Of a stretch of DNA of 64,000 nt, positions 1-13,307 are shown in pieces. Source of the DNA: Augochlora pura. Taxonomy: Eukaryota > Arthropoda > Insecta > Hymenoptera > Halictidae. Every line of letters starts with the position of its first letter. Within the stretch, counting starts at the first letter, position 1. The position numbers were made by a program, and so were the translations under genes. The stretch spans positions 26,288,001 through 26,352,000 of the forward strand of contig NC_135774.1 in assembly GCF_028453695.1 (NCBI RefSeq). The letters are read 5' to 3'. The notes under the pieces are model-generated. The model had not been told where the DNA came from. It saw nothing but the letters and a program-made list of their open reading frames with translations, and did no database searches.

Positions 1-2460
1 AGAAGAAACGTTTTCTGTTCGTCGTGTAGAGTGACCAATTTCTGTACCTCTGGTTTGTTTTCTGACGTAAATCACTTCATGTTTACCAAACAAAATATAC
101 TAAATCTTTTTATTCAAAAATAAAATAAAAGAATAAGACAGCTCCTATTAAAAAGTAAAGATAATTAAAATAATGACATTACAATTTAATTGTCAAGGAA
201 ATTTAATTGTACATACAATTTAATTGTAAAGAAAATTTGATTGTACATACAATTTAATTGTAAAGATAATTAAAATAATGTAATATATCTTATTTGATAA
301 ATATATAGTTAATTATATCTAACAACGAACCAAAGGCACAGCAATAGGTCTATTATGTTAATTACGCATATATTTTCTCGAAATTACATGCATAAATGCA
401 TCGAAAAATTTGATTTTTGTTGAAATAACAGAATCGCGAATTGCGGCGAAAATCGTTGGGAAACTAGGATCAGAGGAACGGCCAGGCACACGTACGTCGA
501 TGTCTTAATTATTCGAACTCTCCATCGTCTGCGCAAGGAGTATTATCTGGTTCATGCTTGCATACCATCGTGCGTCGACCTAGCTTTCGCGAACGAGCGG
601 GAGAACGCGATCCTCCGGAGCCATTACGAACAATCAGAATTCATTTCGCGTCGGTCGGTAGGACAATTAAAGTTCCAATCAAAACGCTTGTCGCGAGACG
701 TTGATAGTGCGACGAGTAAAAACTGATGATGATGATGATTGCGTCGACCGCGGTGATAACGGTACACGTTATCCGCCCGGATCGTGTACACAGGACTGAA
801 ATGTGTGGCTCTTGTGTGTGACAGCTGTAAAAGTGCGTAATCGCGAGAGACACGATATCAGCTTCCTCGAACGAAATTCGAGATCCGTTATCGATCGTCT
901 ATATGGGATCGTGCTGACAATGAGTAATTTATGCTGATTTATGAAGTCGGTGGAGCACTGTCTTATGTTCGAAAGCATGTTATTATTTTTGAGAATTTTT
1001 GAAATATTTTTATAAATGCAAAAGTAGAGTCTTGTGAATTTTATGCAAGCAGATTGTTGTAAATATTTATTAGATTGGTGTATACAAGAATCGGCAAAAG
1101 TATGAGACAAAATTACTGAAATTCTGATTTCGTTCACTGATGACTAGTATGAGTAGATAAATAAAATTTGTGACAGTAGATAAATTGAAAAATATTCTAT
1201 TTTCTATTTGGTTAATGTTCTTTGCTATTGAGCCTACAGATTTCTATTTTTCAATTATTTATTGATTAAATTTTAATGATAAACGATTACTCATTAATTA
1301 TGAAAGCAGAGTACACAGAGATTTAGAACGAACAAGAATAAAGTTAAATCAATAATATAACTAAAATTCCTTAAATTGCTATATTGAATCTATTCAGACT
1401 ATAGTAACGTTGCTAAATAATTTGGAATATTCATGGTAATATTCTAACAGTTACCAATAAAGATGGACAATATTATTCTATGATATTATATAATACAATT
1501 CGTGTGACCAATACTTATCTGTAAGAATTATTCAGGTTCCATCTTGGTACACGAGTGTTTCGTTCAGAATAATATTTTCCCTCTTAATTAACTTACCCCA
1601 GTATTTAGCACACAGCGTACTTTCAATTGTTATCTAATAAGACAGTTCGACATCGACATTTCGAATTCAGGAAAATACAAATCCTGATTAAAACTAACTC
1701 CACACGGCAAATCGAGTCAGCTGATCCCATATTACCTCGGAAAATGGTCGCGCCGTCGCGCCTACGACGCCGCCATTTTCCCCAAAACGGCGAACAGTGT
1801 TCAACGACATAGACTCTGAAAATAGCGAAGAATCATCGGCCGATGAGCCCTGCGTGCCGACAGCCCTTCAAACTCGCCCATAAGGGCTCGTCGCCCCGGC
1901 TCTTCGGCGCTAGTTTATTTATTTCGCGCGCGGACGTTAATTTATTGATAAATCGTGCGAGGTGTCCGAACATTTTCCCGCAACAATTAAACGACTATTT
2001 ATTTATTCGAGCCCGGGCCGGATCGCCGGCCCGACGCGGCCCCGCGTGCCGCGTCCATGTACAGTGCGCCAATAAATGCTGTGACTGCGCTACGCCTTCC
2101 TCTCATTCTTGCGCAAAATACCGTTCCGGGAGCGTTAGCTAACACTGTAATTTTCCGACCGGCTTTCTGGAAGCGAATTGCGCAAAGGGCCGGCCAAGAT
2201 CAAGGCGGAGGAGAGTCTCGGCCGGTGACTCGGTGGAGAGAGAGAAAACGAAAGGAGCCGATGACGCACGCTCGATCAGCGAAGGAAAGTCCGGCGATCG
2301 GCGTCTCTCGCTTCGCGCTCGTCCCGTCTTTGTTCGGAACAGCCCGGTTCCGGTCCTATATCCGGGGGACCACTTTCACTTTCGATTTTTAACCGTCCTT
2401 TTTTTCTACGATGCGACAACGACCCACGCGGATCTTCCCCTCTTTCGCGGTTCACGGCGC
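1..2460. other. Upstream spacer, no gene recognised
   Basis: AT-rich non-coding sequence changes to a GC-rich island from about 1.7 kb that leads into the promoter of the first Osiris gene. Open frames here are short, lack domain-like composition and have no supporting splice or promoter context. A small tandem repeat lies near 170-275 and is listed separately. Confidence 0.5.
170..275. repeat. Short AT-rich tandem repeat
   Basis: The phrase ACAATTTAATTGTA/C recurs three times (near 180, 215 and 248), separated by AAAGAAAATTTGATTGTACAT-like spacers, giving a unit of about 35 bp. Each unit core is itself palindromic (CAATTTAATTG). No gene overlaps it. Confidence 0.6.
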
Positions 2461-2468
2461 GACTCCTT

Positions 2469-2580
2469 TATATAAAGGAAAGCGGCGCCCGGAGTCGCTC
2501 TATGTTCATCCCGACCGCGTAATCGGCCGTCATTTTAATTCGGACGGGCCGCTCACGAGTTCCCAGATTTTGTTAGAAAG
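2469..2580 (+). promoter_or_regulatory. TATA promoter and 5'-UTR exon of the first Osiris gene
   Basis: TATATAAAG at 2469-2477 lies in a GC-rich context. A start site would be expected near 2500-2505. The putative leader exon ends at 2580, immediately before a good donor (AAAG|GTGAGA at 2581). No coding ATG is needed here: the leader would splice over about 1.5 kb to an acceptor just before the ATG at 4102 (for example CTGCAG at 4073-4078). Osi6 in this window shows the same layout and the same TATATAAAG core, which supports the reading. The acceptor is uncertain and no transcript evidence is available. Confidence 0.5.
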
Positions 2581-4101
2581 GTGAGAAAAACACCGTGCCA
2601 GACGATCGACCATTTCGGGGAACCGCTCTCCGACCAACGAAATATTCAGTCGACTTTCTTCCGTACGAACTGCGTGTGCACCTTGGTACAGTTATTCTGT
2701 AAATTACTTTCTTCTCGGGCCGGAAATTCTTGTGTGATTTGTGACGTCGCGGTTCAGACTCTTTGGAAGATTGATTCAGGTCCACGGAGGAAGTTGAATC
2801 CAGTAGCTTGATAAATTCAGTTAAATTCTGTTAATTGCTAAAATCAGTTAGGTTGAACTGTTGTTTTCAGCTGGCTAACTAACTGTGAAAAAATTCGTTG
2901 CCGAGTTTGCTGCCGGAATTAATAGGCTGTTCTGTATTTATACGATCGGTGGAGAACGTGTTAATCAACGCGTGCAGGACGATGACGTACGATGACGACA
3001 CTGATACGAGCGTGGACAAAATTGTCTAGATTCCTTGATAGACTTGTTAAGAATCAATGAAATCATTTCGGTGAAATATTGATTTAGATATTGCGTAAAT
3101 TCTTTCTGTATTTCATTCAATTTCTGTACAATTTTTAATGAGCCAGTTTTCAATAAGTATACCAGCGCAATAATTAGTTGATTTAATCGACACATTATAT
3201 TCTGACTGTTCAGCAATTAAATGTACAGACCACAAGGTTCTTTAAATAATTTAATCGGAAATAGCATGGGAAATAGAGCGATAATTTTAGAGTCTAACAA
3301 GCAGCATATCATTAGAGCAGCACATTTTATAATCAAGATCAAAGTAATACAGTCAAGAGTGTATAGATTTTAGAATTTGTAAAAATTGTAGAAGGTTGAT
3401 TCGATCTCTTTAAGGAAGCAGTTTTGGTAGATAGATTTGGAGAGGATCTAGTGATTAGAGTGGAAGCGAGTATAGTAAATCGAGGCGCTACGAGCCAGGG
3501 AAATTTGGGATACGATCCGCGCTGAATCGAGGAGAGTGCGTGATCAGCGTTACGAATGCCATGGACGCGCGGTCGGAATACAAGGTTACGGACCCGGTTC
3601 CTTTCAACCCTGATCGCCGATTGGCCCGCCGAGGTAACGGCACTTCCCGGGGATCTACGGCGCGGTTGGGATCCAACTCGCCGCGGCAGACGCTCGAGTG
3701 CTGTTCGTGAATCACGACGATCGTGATTTCTTTTTCTTTTTTTCTCTCGTTCCCCGAAACTGTGAAACGATGCCGCCGTTTTCGGCGTCCGGGAGGACGG
3801 CGATTTGACGGAGTGCTGGTAAGAGACGTCGATTATTAAACTAAAGCCGTCACGATCTTCTCTAGCATCGATCTCGATCTAGAAATCCCCTCCTCGATCG
3901 GACGTCTACAGCTGTTTCGACGTAGAATAGGTACTCGTTGCTTTTCGTGGTCTCGTTGTTGAGTATAGTATCGGTAGCCGTTGCGACAGGTATAACGCGA
4001 GCACGCGAGAAAGTGTTCCGTTAATTAGCAATACGGAAACCACGTGAAACGTGTGTCGATAAGGTGATGTCACTGCAGGTGCAACGTCCAGGTGAAGCAG
4101 T

Positions 4102-6055
4102 ATGCGACTCGTTCCGTTGCTGGTAATCCGCGGTCTGCTGCTGTCGTGGATGCTGTTGCTGCCATGTCAGTCGGTTACCTTCGAGGATGGGGCGGCCAAC
4201 GACCAATCGGAGGCTCGCGGTGAGTTCCGAATGTGTTCGGTAGTTCTGTTTCGGGATCTTGACGTTTGCGCTCGTTGATGAACGACACGCGAGCTTTCAC
4301 ACTTTCGCAAAACGGCGTTTGCTGCAGTGTTGACAATTTTATTATTTTTACTTATTATAATTCTTTATCGTTTTATTATTATTGAATTCATTTGTTGTCC
4401 TAATAGATAGCTACCAATTTTATTTTATTGTTTGAATAATTCATAATGATACCTCGATAAAAATCGACGTTTTTTTTGGCTACAAAATTTATTTTTAAAA
4501 TCACTTATAAGATTGATTAATTCTGTATTTATTTTTAGAGAACAATGTACCACCGGAACCACAAGAGCAAGCAGCATTCAACAAAACCAGGCAGGGCAAA
4601 GGTCTTTTCGATTGGATCGGTCTAGGAACAGGACGGAATGTAGATCCCTATGTGGCGAAGACGAACAAGGGTTGTTTGAACGGTGATCTGGCGGAATGTT
4701 TCAAATCCCAGGCGTTGAATTACTTTTCAGACTTCTTCGATCACTCTCATTATGACTTGAACGATTATGTGAAGGTTGTTAGGATGTCTAGGGACGTGGT
4801 ACAGGAAGTCAGTCGTCAGCCGTACGAATATTCCGGGGAAGCAAGGTTGGTATCAGAAAGGGTTTCGTCTATTGAAAAATAGTAGATTCAGAGTCATAGT
4901 CAGACATGACGCGAAAATTGTAGAACGTTTTGCTAAATTAGTTTTAGCGAGAGAGAGAAGTATTTTAATGTGGAGGAATTGTGTATTTTAATCCCAATTT
5001 AAAATTGTAATATTTTATCTATTAGACAAATTGTGTCTATAGTCAATTGGTATATTAAGAGAAAGAACTGTTATTAAAAATATCTTTATTAAAAGTATTT
5101 TTATTAAAAGTAAAGAAGCTGGAGAAAAGTATTTTTTATTAAAAGCAAACAAAGAGAAAGAACACTAGGTTTATATTTAGCAGCTAATTTTCATCGTAAT
5201 CGATTATATAGTAGAAAATAATAAAAACAGAAATCCATGGTTGTCGTTAACCATATTACGATAATATTTAACATTCAATAATTATTATAATTAATAATCC
5301 TTTGCTCTTTCTAATGACTGGTCCTGTAACATAACTTCCAGTACTAATTTACTATTCATATTTCATTTAGTGGAATTCATTTGGCGATTTTTATTAACAT
5401 CTTATATTTCATTTCTAGATCCAGCGACTCAGAATGGGACCAATTAATGAAGTTCGCCCTAAGAAAAGCAGAGAAATTTGTAAAAACAGTAGCCATCGAG
5501 CTTCACATTCCATCGGAAGAGACTGGGGACAACGAAGTATACGCTCCTCGATTTTTAGACGAAATTGCGGACGAGATTGACACCTTGGAGAACAAAAAGG
5601 ACACTCTATTCTGTAAGCTCCACCCTTCTCTAAAACAACCTCCATCTTGAATGAAAATTAATTAATTAATTTCCTTCGTCACAGCTCGCCATCAGTTCAA
5701 GAAGCTCCTGTTACCGATGCTAATCGTCTTGAAACTATTCAAGTTGAAATTACTATTGTTCCTACCTCTGATCCTGGGTCTGGCGTCCTTCAAGAAGTTC
5801 CTCGGCTTCTTGGCGATCGTGATACCAGGCCTAATTGGCTTCTTCAAGCTGTATAAACCGCTCAGCCAGAATTACCATCCCCCAGTGTACAGTCAAAGCG
5901 GTATCGCTTACCCATATTACAAAGACAATACGAACAACTATGCGTACAACGAGCAGGACGCTCATCACGGTCCGGAGTACCAGGATTACCACAGGGACAC
6001 CGTGTCCTTCGGCCAGGACCTTGCTTACCGAGGCTACCGAGAGTATCAGTCGTAA
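4102..6055 (+). CDS. Osiris family (DUF1676) protein, first gene of the array
   Basis: Four coding exons join to 329 residues: 4102-4219, 4539-4845, 5419-5612 and 5685-6055. All introns are GT-AG; the third is only 72 bp. The chosen ATG opens directly into a hydrophobic signal peptide (about residues 1-24). The Osiris two-cysteine site is C85-x7-C93 (GCLNGDLAEC). A DUF1676-like helical body follows, then a very hydrophobic Leu/Phe/Lys segment at about 211-258 encoded by the last exon. The tail is Tyr/His/Asn-rich and carries GQDLAY at 316-321, matching the family AQxLAY motif. Unlike its neighbours it lacks a GRGKKK motif at the last exon junction (it reads SRHQFKK) and has a longer N-terminal spacer. 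Its place just upstream of Osi6 suggests an Osi3/Osi4/Osi5-type member, but I cannot decide which. Osiris proteins are thought to act in the secretory or endosomal membranes of cuticle-forming epithelia. Confidence 0.85.
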
Positions 6056-7384
6056 AACGCTGAGCAACTTAAACATTACCTTGAACAATACTCAACACTC
6101 TCTCCTACAATCAGTTAGATAAATACTTCCGCTAGATTAATCGACTCTTTCAGGTTAACTGAAAGTATAGGAAAGTTCAACCATCGGTCGCCATGACTTG
6201 TTCGAAATTATAGTGCTTTCGTATCTTACGAGTTGAAATATCTGGATATTTGTTAAAAGAGTTTATTTAGTTGTTAAAAATTTTTCTATGAAAGTAGGAT
6301 AGTTTTAAGAGAAATTTCGAGGATTCACGCTGTAGGATGTTGCCATATTTGAACAGCGTATTATTTAGATGCTATACATTGTATTTAGAAGCCACGTGAT
6401 ATTTGCAACACCGTAGGCCTGTAAATATTATTTAATTATCGTTAAGTCTCGTCAATTTCGCTACAAAATTATTTATTTCATAGTATCGTAAACGTTTGTA
6501 TTTTATACCTGTGCTAGCGATTAGTATCAATATAAACGAAACCAGTCGCCACATCCTGACGAGTTTGTTGTTAAACGCTTTATAATTTTTTACTCCGCGA
6601 ATTATTCAGAGTTCGCCCACGAAAAATGAGAACGCGCGAGCGTTGTAAAATGAGTCTTCATTTCGTCTCTCGTTTCGCTAAATTAGGTTACTTTCGACGT
6701 CGCGCGATCCGAGCGAGAGAGGCGTCATTGCCGTTTTATGGTACTTTACCGTTCCCATCCGCGCGAAAACGTTCCGCGTATGGTTCACCCGATGCGTTCG
6801 CGAGATACCGCGCGACCCCGGACCATTTTGTTTTCCCGTTTTCTCGCGTTCCGCCCGGGCCCGCCATTAATTTCGCCAGCCGGAAGCGCGGATGGTACGA
6901 ATGGGACCATCGACCTCAACCTACGTACAAAACAGATTACGGGCTCGCCGCCACGCCTTTCCTTCCTCGTCCCGTGAGCTTAGCTTAATGTCGCCGGCGG
7001 ATAATGTATTGCCGGAATAATCGAAAACCGGGAGAAAATCCGGATTTCGCTCGTTTTCATTTCTCCGTGCTTGGAATGACGAAGCTTGGCGAATTATTAC
7101 CGTACGCCAAGCGAACTGTCTCTGACTTAAATTAATAAAATCTGCAATTATTTTTGAATTGAGTTTTTCATGTTTATTTTGCGAAATGTCTATTTTAGAT
7201 ATCTCGTGATTCTAGAATCCACAGTAAATTAATATGACAGAGATATGATTATTAAGCTTTTTAGTAGAGGTACCATTGTAATTTATAGGATATTTGTTAA
7301 TTAAAAAATGATGATCTTGCAAAATATATCAGGTCAGTGTTTTGTACTGAATTGTATAATACAATTTCGCAAATAAAACTTGGA

Positions 7385-7481
7385 CGAATATTGTACTATA
7401 TTATATATTATATTGTATTATAACTATAGTATAATACAATATATTATATTATATACTATACATAGTACAATATATTATTCG
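7385..7481. repeat. AT-rich imperfect palindrome
   Basis: An arm beginning CGAATATTGTACTATATTAT at 7385 is mirrored by a complementary arm ending AGTACAATATATTATTCG near 7481, with the turn at about 7423-7428 (TAACTATAGT). The stem is nearly all A/T with a few mismatches. It could be a hairpin-type MITE or an unstable AT-rich site. Confidence 0.65.
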
Positions 7482-9479
7482 TGTGGCTGCTGGAATATAA
7501 TATTACATTATTGTATTATTATCATTAGTATATAATATAATAATATGATAAAGTATTACCCGCAGAAGTAGCATTCGATTAAGTGACCATCTTCTGACAG
7601 AGACTGTTCTCGCAGGCATCGTCGTCGGTACGTGTTTTCTTGTTCCTTAATGCGACAACAGTCGGACAAGAGATTCGATCCGATCAAACTGTGCGTGAAA
7701 ATCTCGTTCTCGGCTCGCTTGATCCCTCTCTCTCTCCCTCTCTCTGCCCGCCGTTCTCTATCGTTCTCCTCGTCTGCCGGCGATGCTGGAAGGAGGAAGA
7801 GGAAGGCGGACTGGACGCGCGGCAACCGGTTCGATGCGATTCTCACTCGCGATCCAGAGAATCGGATGAAACGGACCTGTTGACCAAGTGGCCTCATTCG
7901 ATCCGGAGACCGGAAGCGGTCTGCAGTCCCGAGGCGATACACGGAAAACACGGAAAGCCGCGGCGGCACGTTGCGTCGCCGATCGCAACAAAAAGAAAAA
8001 ACCGGCGATTTTGCGAACCAGTTCAACCCGGGGATCCCACAATTGAAATCGCGCGCTTCCGTTATGGCGGCCGGCATTCCACCGCGACGCCGTGGAATCC
8101 GAAAATTGCGCGGAACGGTCGAGATTGGATCGTTCCCGGAAAAGAATAGCCGACACATCGAAACGGAAATTGCGGAAACGAGAATCGCGACCCCTTGGTC
8201 GGAACCTCTTCACGTCGATGCGTTCAGTCGAACAGTCTCGAACGATGGCACAGTTGATTTGCTCGACGAAAGATCGAGAACAAATCGAGGTTCTGAATTT
8301 TACAAAATCCTGGACGCAGAATAAATCGACTTCAACAGCTGAATTATTATTTATAGCGAAAATGAAGCGGATGTATCAACGTAATTAATTTTCCAAGGAA
8401 CTCAAAGGCAACGTAAATGAATCAAGATGCACTCATGATGCTTTATACAATATTTTAAAGTATTTTATAATAGATAAATGTATAGAAATAGAACTGTTTA
8501 ATTTCTAAATAGAAATACACTTTGAAAAAATTATACTCTAAATTTTTCGTATGATTTCACAGTTTGGTATTTCGTACAGCCAATTTGAGCACAAACTGCG
8601 CAGAATTCGCGGTATAATTATTTCGCCGGAACGAGAACATTCGCGGACCACATTACCCAAATTCTAGACCCGAAAGCTGCAGCTCAATAAATCTCTGTTA
8701 GATCATGATCAAGAACAGCGCGGACTGAAGGCGAAATAAGTCATGCTGAAATGAAGAATTCCATCAAGATAGCCGACAGACGGAGGGCTAATTAATTAGT
8801 ACGCAGATGAAGACTGGCGCGGGTCAGAAGATCAAAGCATCGCGCGTCCGAGGATTTATTATATCTTCTTCCTAGAAACCGGCGTTGCTTTCCCGAGAGC
8901 ATTCCGCGGGTTAACAGCCGGGCGAAATAAAAGCAGACACACCTTCTTTTAGCGGGGATAGCGTACGGCCGCGGCCGGGGCGATTATCCTATTTCCATCG
9001 AGCAAGAAACCGGTCGGCGCGGCGGCGCGCGGCGCTCAGAAAACCGTTCGGGCTATCGATCAAATCGGAATTAAACGATCGGATCGCGGCGACCGAATAG
9101 TCACGTGCGAGACCACCGATTTGCATTGCTGTATCGCGCTGATACCTGTCTACCTGTTTCGTTAACTTTCTCCCGGTAACCTTGTTCCCTCATTTTTTTT
9201 CCTTGACGCGTTACCGTTCGTATCGATTTTTTCGCGCGCCGATCGATCGCGCGGGACACACTGCACGATCGCGCCGGGTCCGTCGTAACCGAGATCTGTG
9301 ATAAACGATTCGTACTACACAATAGAACGATGTGTTTGAACTTTTCAGCTGCTCTGTGAAAAATTTCTTTAACCTTCTTCTATGACACATCGAGACGAAG
9401 GGGTCATGGAAATTTCTACTTTATTCAGAATTGATAAATCGATTGAGATTTATTCAAAATTTGATTTGTCCGGCGTCTA

Positions 9480-9846
9480 CACTGCGCGACAAAATGATAG
9501 GACACGTGCAGAAAAAATATGATTTTTATTTAATTTTAACGTGTACACATTCTTTACTTTTATAGAACTGCTAATATTCTCCTAGATAGTAATTTATATA
9601 ATTTTTTTAAATAACTACGCGAAATTGCGTTCCAACCTTCTTCAATCGCGGCTTTTAACTCTTCAATTAAATTAAATTGTCTACATTTTCCGTAAACGTT
9701 ACGAGATAATTGTCCTCAGACATTTCCAATAATATTCAAATCTGGTGATCTCGACCAAGTTTTTTACACGCAAAACCTTTCTATAAATTATTTGTTTTGA
9801 GAAACACGAAAAATTCTGGGGTATCCTATCATTTTGTCGCGCAGTG
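9480..9846 (-). mobile_element. Internally deleted Tc1-like transposon
   Basis: The 367-bp element is bounded by TA on both sides (9478-9479 and 9847-9848). It begins CACTGCGCGACAAAATGATA and ends with the complementary TATCATTTTGTCGCGCAGTG, so the terminal inverted repeats are at least 23 bp and almost perfect. The TA target and the CACTG...GACAAAAT ends are typical of the Tc1 group. The interior is far shorter than a full element (about 1.6 kb). On the minus strand it keeps pieces of transposase, listed separately. Confidence 0.85.
9600..9760 (-). pseudogene. Tc1 transposase C-terminal remnant
   Basis: Read on the minus strand, bases from about 9760 downward encode TWSRSPDLNIIG, matching the conserved Trp-Pro-x-x-Ser-Pro-Asp-Leu-Asn-Pro-Ile motif near the DDE catalytic region of Tc1 transposases. 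Further along the same strand, in a different register, ELKAAIEEGWNAISRSYL (about 9667-9610) resembles the C-terminal helix of the same proteins. The segments are not joined in one open frame and most of the protein is missing, so this is a non-functional fossil within the element at 9480-9846. Confidence 0.7.
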
Positions 9847-10727
9847 TATAAATTGGTGTCCGAATATCGATACTTCTAAATGTAAATTAATAAACATAAA
9901 TTGCCGTATTTCATTCGAAAGTCACTGGCGATTTTTGGTTTTCGCGTTTCAGGTCAATCGTCGCGTACGAGGGGGGCTAAAAGTGAAACTATGCTGCAAG
10001 ATGACTGAAAGTTTGACCGCGGCGGATCTTACACGACCCTGCGATTGGCTGATGGATCGCGAGTGGCTGATAAAGATCCCGGAACGATAAGGGGGCTGAA
10101 CAGGTTTGTCCCGTTCGCGGAATCTTGTAAAATCCGTGGCTGTTATCGGACAGCTGGATGAAAAACGATGGAAACCGAGAGAAATGCCGTTCGAGATGAC
10201 GCTTCTTCGGAAGATCGTTTCTTCCATCGCTTCCGACTGGAATCGACGGAGAAACTGCATTTTTTTTTCTCCACCGTCTAACCTGTTCATTTTGTTTGCC
10301 CAGGTGCGAGAAAAACGGCTCGCTAATGGATTTCCACGGTTTTCACTCTTCTAAACGGATGCGTTCCTCGTACCGTAAAAAAAATTGTCCGTTTCTCTTT
10401 ATCGACCCCATGCCGAACGTAAGTGATATTTATTATTTTACCGTATCTTTTGCTCTAGTTTTTCCGATGTATACGTTAGTGTAAAAGCATGAGATTTCAC
10501 TTGAAACTACTAATATAGGTTTCTTCGAGTCGGTGCATTTAAGCAAATCGGAAAGTCGGTCCAATTATCAAACTCTTTAAAATACTCTAAATTAAATATA
10601 TGCGAAGTTAATATAGATATCTTGCTCCCTGCTCAACAATTTCATCAGTCGCTAATGATAATGATTGTTAAACTTGTTAAATCCTTTTAATATATTACAG
10701 TTAAAATCAATGTAGATAGAACAGCAA

Positions 10728-10845
10728 ATAAGATGCATAAATTTTATTTAAATAAGATACTTAAATTTTTTTCTATGCTATTAAAATTTTATTTAAATAA
10801 GATGCTTAAATTTTTGCTATGCTATTAAAATTTCATTTAAAGTAG
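10728..10845. repeat. Direct repeat, AT-rich
   Basis: Two or three copies of a unit reading TTTATTTAAATAAGATRCTTAAATTTTT...CTATGCTATTAAAA occur with a period near 47-48 bp. The last copy is partial (TTTCATTTAAAG). No coding context. Confidence 0.6.
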
Positions 10846-12630
10846 TTTTAGTAAAATCTCTGGAACCTAGTGCGATCTTAGATGCTAGAAACAGAGCGTC
10901 GATCTGAATCGAAATCTTCCGATTTCACCGCGAACCGGTCACCCACGCTGTACGGGCGGCGAAACAAGTCCCGTGAACGTGACCCTGACGAATCGACCGA
11001 TCGGAATGCGACGTCATGGTCCACGGTGTACCAAAACACATCCACGGGGACCGTGAGATCGTGCCGGCCGCGGCGAATAATCGGTTACCATATACGATTC
11101 AGCGCCGGCACACTTTTTCTCGTTTTTTCATTGCCGTTTGCCACTCGGCTCCGTCGCGTTTCGCACAGGTTTAGCAAGAACGAGCCGTCCCGTCCGCGAT
11201 GTTTCTCCGCGATCGTGGAAATTGGAACGTCTGCCGATTTTATGGAACGCTAATTCCCATATCCAGGAGTTGCTCCCCAATGTTTGATCGCGGAATAGCA
11301 AATAGAGGATGCGGACGATTTACCTTGCGCCCGGAGCTTCCGCCCCAAGGGGTTCGTTTCACGTGTTATTCCCATGAGCTCTGGCGCGAGCACTTATACG
11401 ACCGACAGTGGGAATTTATCGTCGGAACATCTACTCTTTCCACGGCCATATCTCGGTGTTAAAATGGCGCCTGGTTCTACATTGTTTCAACTTCACGGTT
11501 GTCTGCGGTAAAAAGCTGACGAGAACAATGCGTTTCTAGATATCCTAGAAATTAACTAGTCAGTTCTTTTAAGTAAAAGACCAAATAAAATGCGTAAATA
11601 TAGTACTATACTTTCCTATAATCATCATCTCTTACGTATGGCGACACATATCACGTAAACACTTCTGCAAGAGGCTGCAACAGCTAACTGATTAAATCAG
11701 GCATATTATTAACCCTTTTATCCAAGCCCAGGAATTTATGTTCCACCAGAAGAGTCCTCAGCTTTTGTGTGAACGATTGTTTGCGGAAAACGGCGGAGTG
11801 CCGAGGCTCCATTTTCACCGACGGCGATTAAACATCTAAAGCAAACACAGCGACGGAACGAAGACGAACACGGCGTAAATGAAGTTCGACATAGATTCAC
11901 CGTTTTGCGTCGTTCATCTTGCGAAAGCCGGCATTGCTTAGGCTTCATCGAAGAATGAAAAGCGGATGCGTGGTCGTTTTTCTCCGTAGCGGAGATCTCT
12001 ACGGCGGACCCAGAAGTCTAATAGCCTGGCGATCGTGTCAAGAATTTCAAGAACGACGCGACTCCTCTTACACAGATGCTCGTCTATCAACCGGAACGCA
12101 AATACTAGAAGCAGCCGACGCCGCCGCGTCGTTGCTTTCTAGCGTGATTCCTTTTCTTCTATTCTCTTCGTTCGATGGGTCGCGTGACCACGAAAGTGTA
12201 TCGAGAATACGGAACAAATGGGTTCCGTTCTGCGTAGCCCGTTCCGTTTTATCGGGAACCGATGCCGCGTGTGGCCACACGCCCGGCGGTGGAAAGTGCT
12301 CGATTCATTAAAACAGAGCCGCCTGCCGTGCGCGCTCCTCTTCTTTTTTTCGGTGCTGCTCTGTGAACCGCGCAGTCTGATTATAATGGCACCGTAGATC
12401 GTTCTTTTTATGCGCTAGCTACGTGTCTGGTTATGGGCGTTGCAACGGGGCCTTGAACCTTCGAGAAAATGGCACGGTTCGTCTTGGACATTGGATTTTA
12501 AGATGCGAATATCTGCGAAAATTATTGTATTATTTGCTATTATATATCATTATTAAAAGATGTTTTTCCTAGGTTTGATAGACTAAATTTAATTCCAAAT
12601 TTATACTTTAATTTATTATAATCTGGCATA

Positions 12631-12864
12631 TTAACCCTTTGTAGCCGGAGCCATTTTAACTGGAAATCCAAAATATTTCTTCAGACTTACAGCGTTTCCA
12701 TTTTATATAACCTGGAGCATTTTATACATTATACAATTGAATTTTAAGACTTATGTAATAGATGGATAGCTCTTGACAACTTTTTAAATATTTATAAAGA
12801 TCAAGATTATTTTGAAACGTGGCGTGATCATTTTTAGGGACGCTATTCGACCGCAAAGGGTTAA
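12631..12864. mobile_element. piggyBac-like TTAA MITE, copy 1
   Basis: The 234-bp element lies between two TTAA sites (12631-12634 and 12861-12864). The left end is TTAACCCTTTGTAGCCG and the right end CGACCGCAAAGGGTTAA, forming terminal inverted repeats with two mismatches. TTAA target duplications and ends starting CCC are hallmarks of the piggyBac superfamily. The interior has no coding capacity. A diverged second copy lies at 33711-33956, with shared interior phrases such as GGAGCCATTTTAA and GAAACGTGGC. Confidence 0.8.
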
Positions 12865-13307
12865 AAAAACTGGAGGAGTTTGATAAATGTCTTTCATTGC
12901 TTCCTCAGAGCCACTAAAGCTAAAAAAATGTTACAAATATTTTATTTACAGTTTCTACAATAATTAACATAAATCGAAGCTTAGACTCTTTGTGAAGAAT
13001 ATAAAATCGTGCTTTATCTTTTAAAGATTAATTTACCGTAAATAAAATTGTCTAAAGTCTTCAGCAAGGCCTGAAATAGTTCAGAACAATTCGAGCTTTG
13101 ATTTTACATGCTTTATTTTCAAACCGATTTAACCAAATAGCTACGTTAATTTATTTTGACGATAAATTTTGTTATGCGTATTATTGATCACAATGGGAGT
13201 AGTTTTGTCGACAATTGTTCTAGAATCACCCCAAACTGAGCAAAATTTATGAATATGTTCGTAGGAGAAATATTTTTCTCATAAGATATAAAATTGCTAT
13301 TTCTTTG

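Noticed and set aside
7556..8213. Overlapping 150-200-codon frames on both strands
   Set aside because: Simultaneous openness on both strands is expected of CpG-rich non-coding DNA; no domain or promoter is recognisable.
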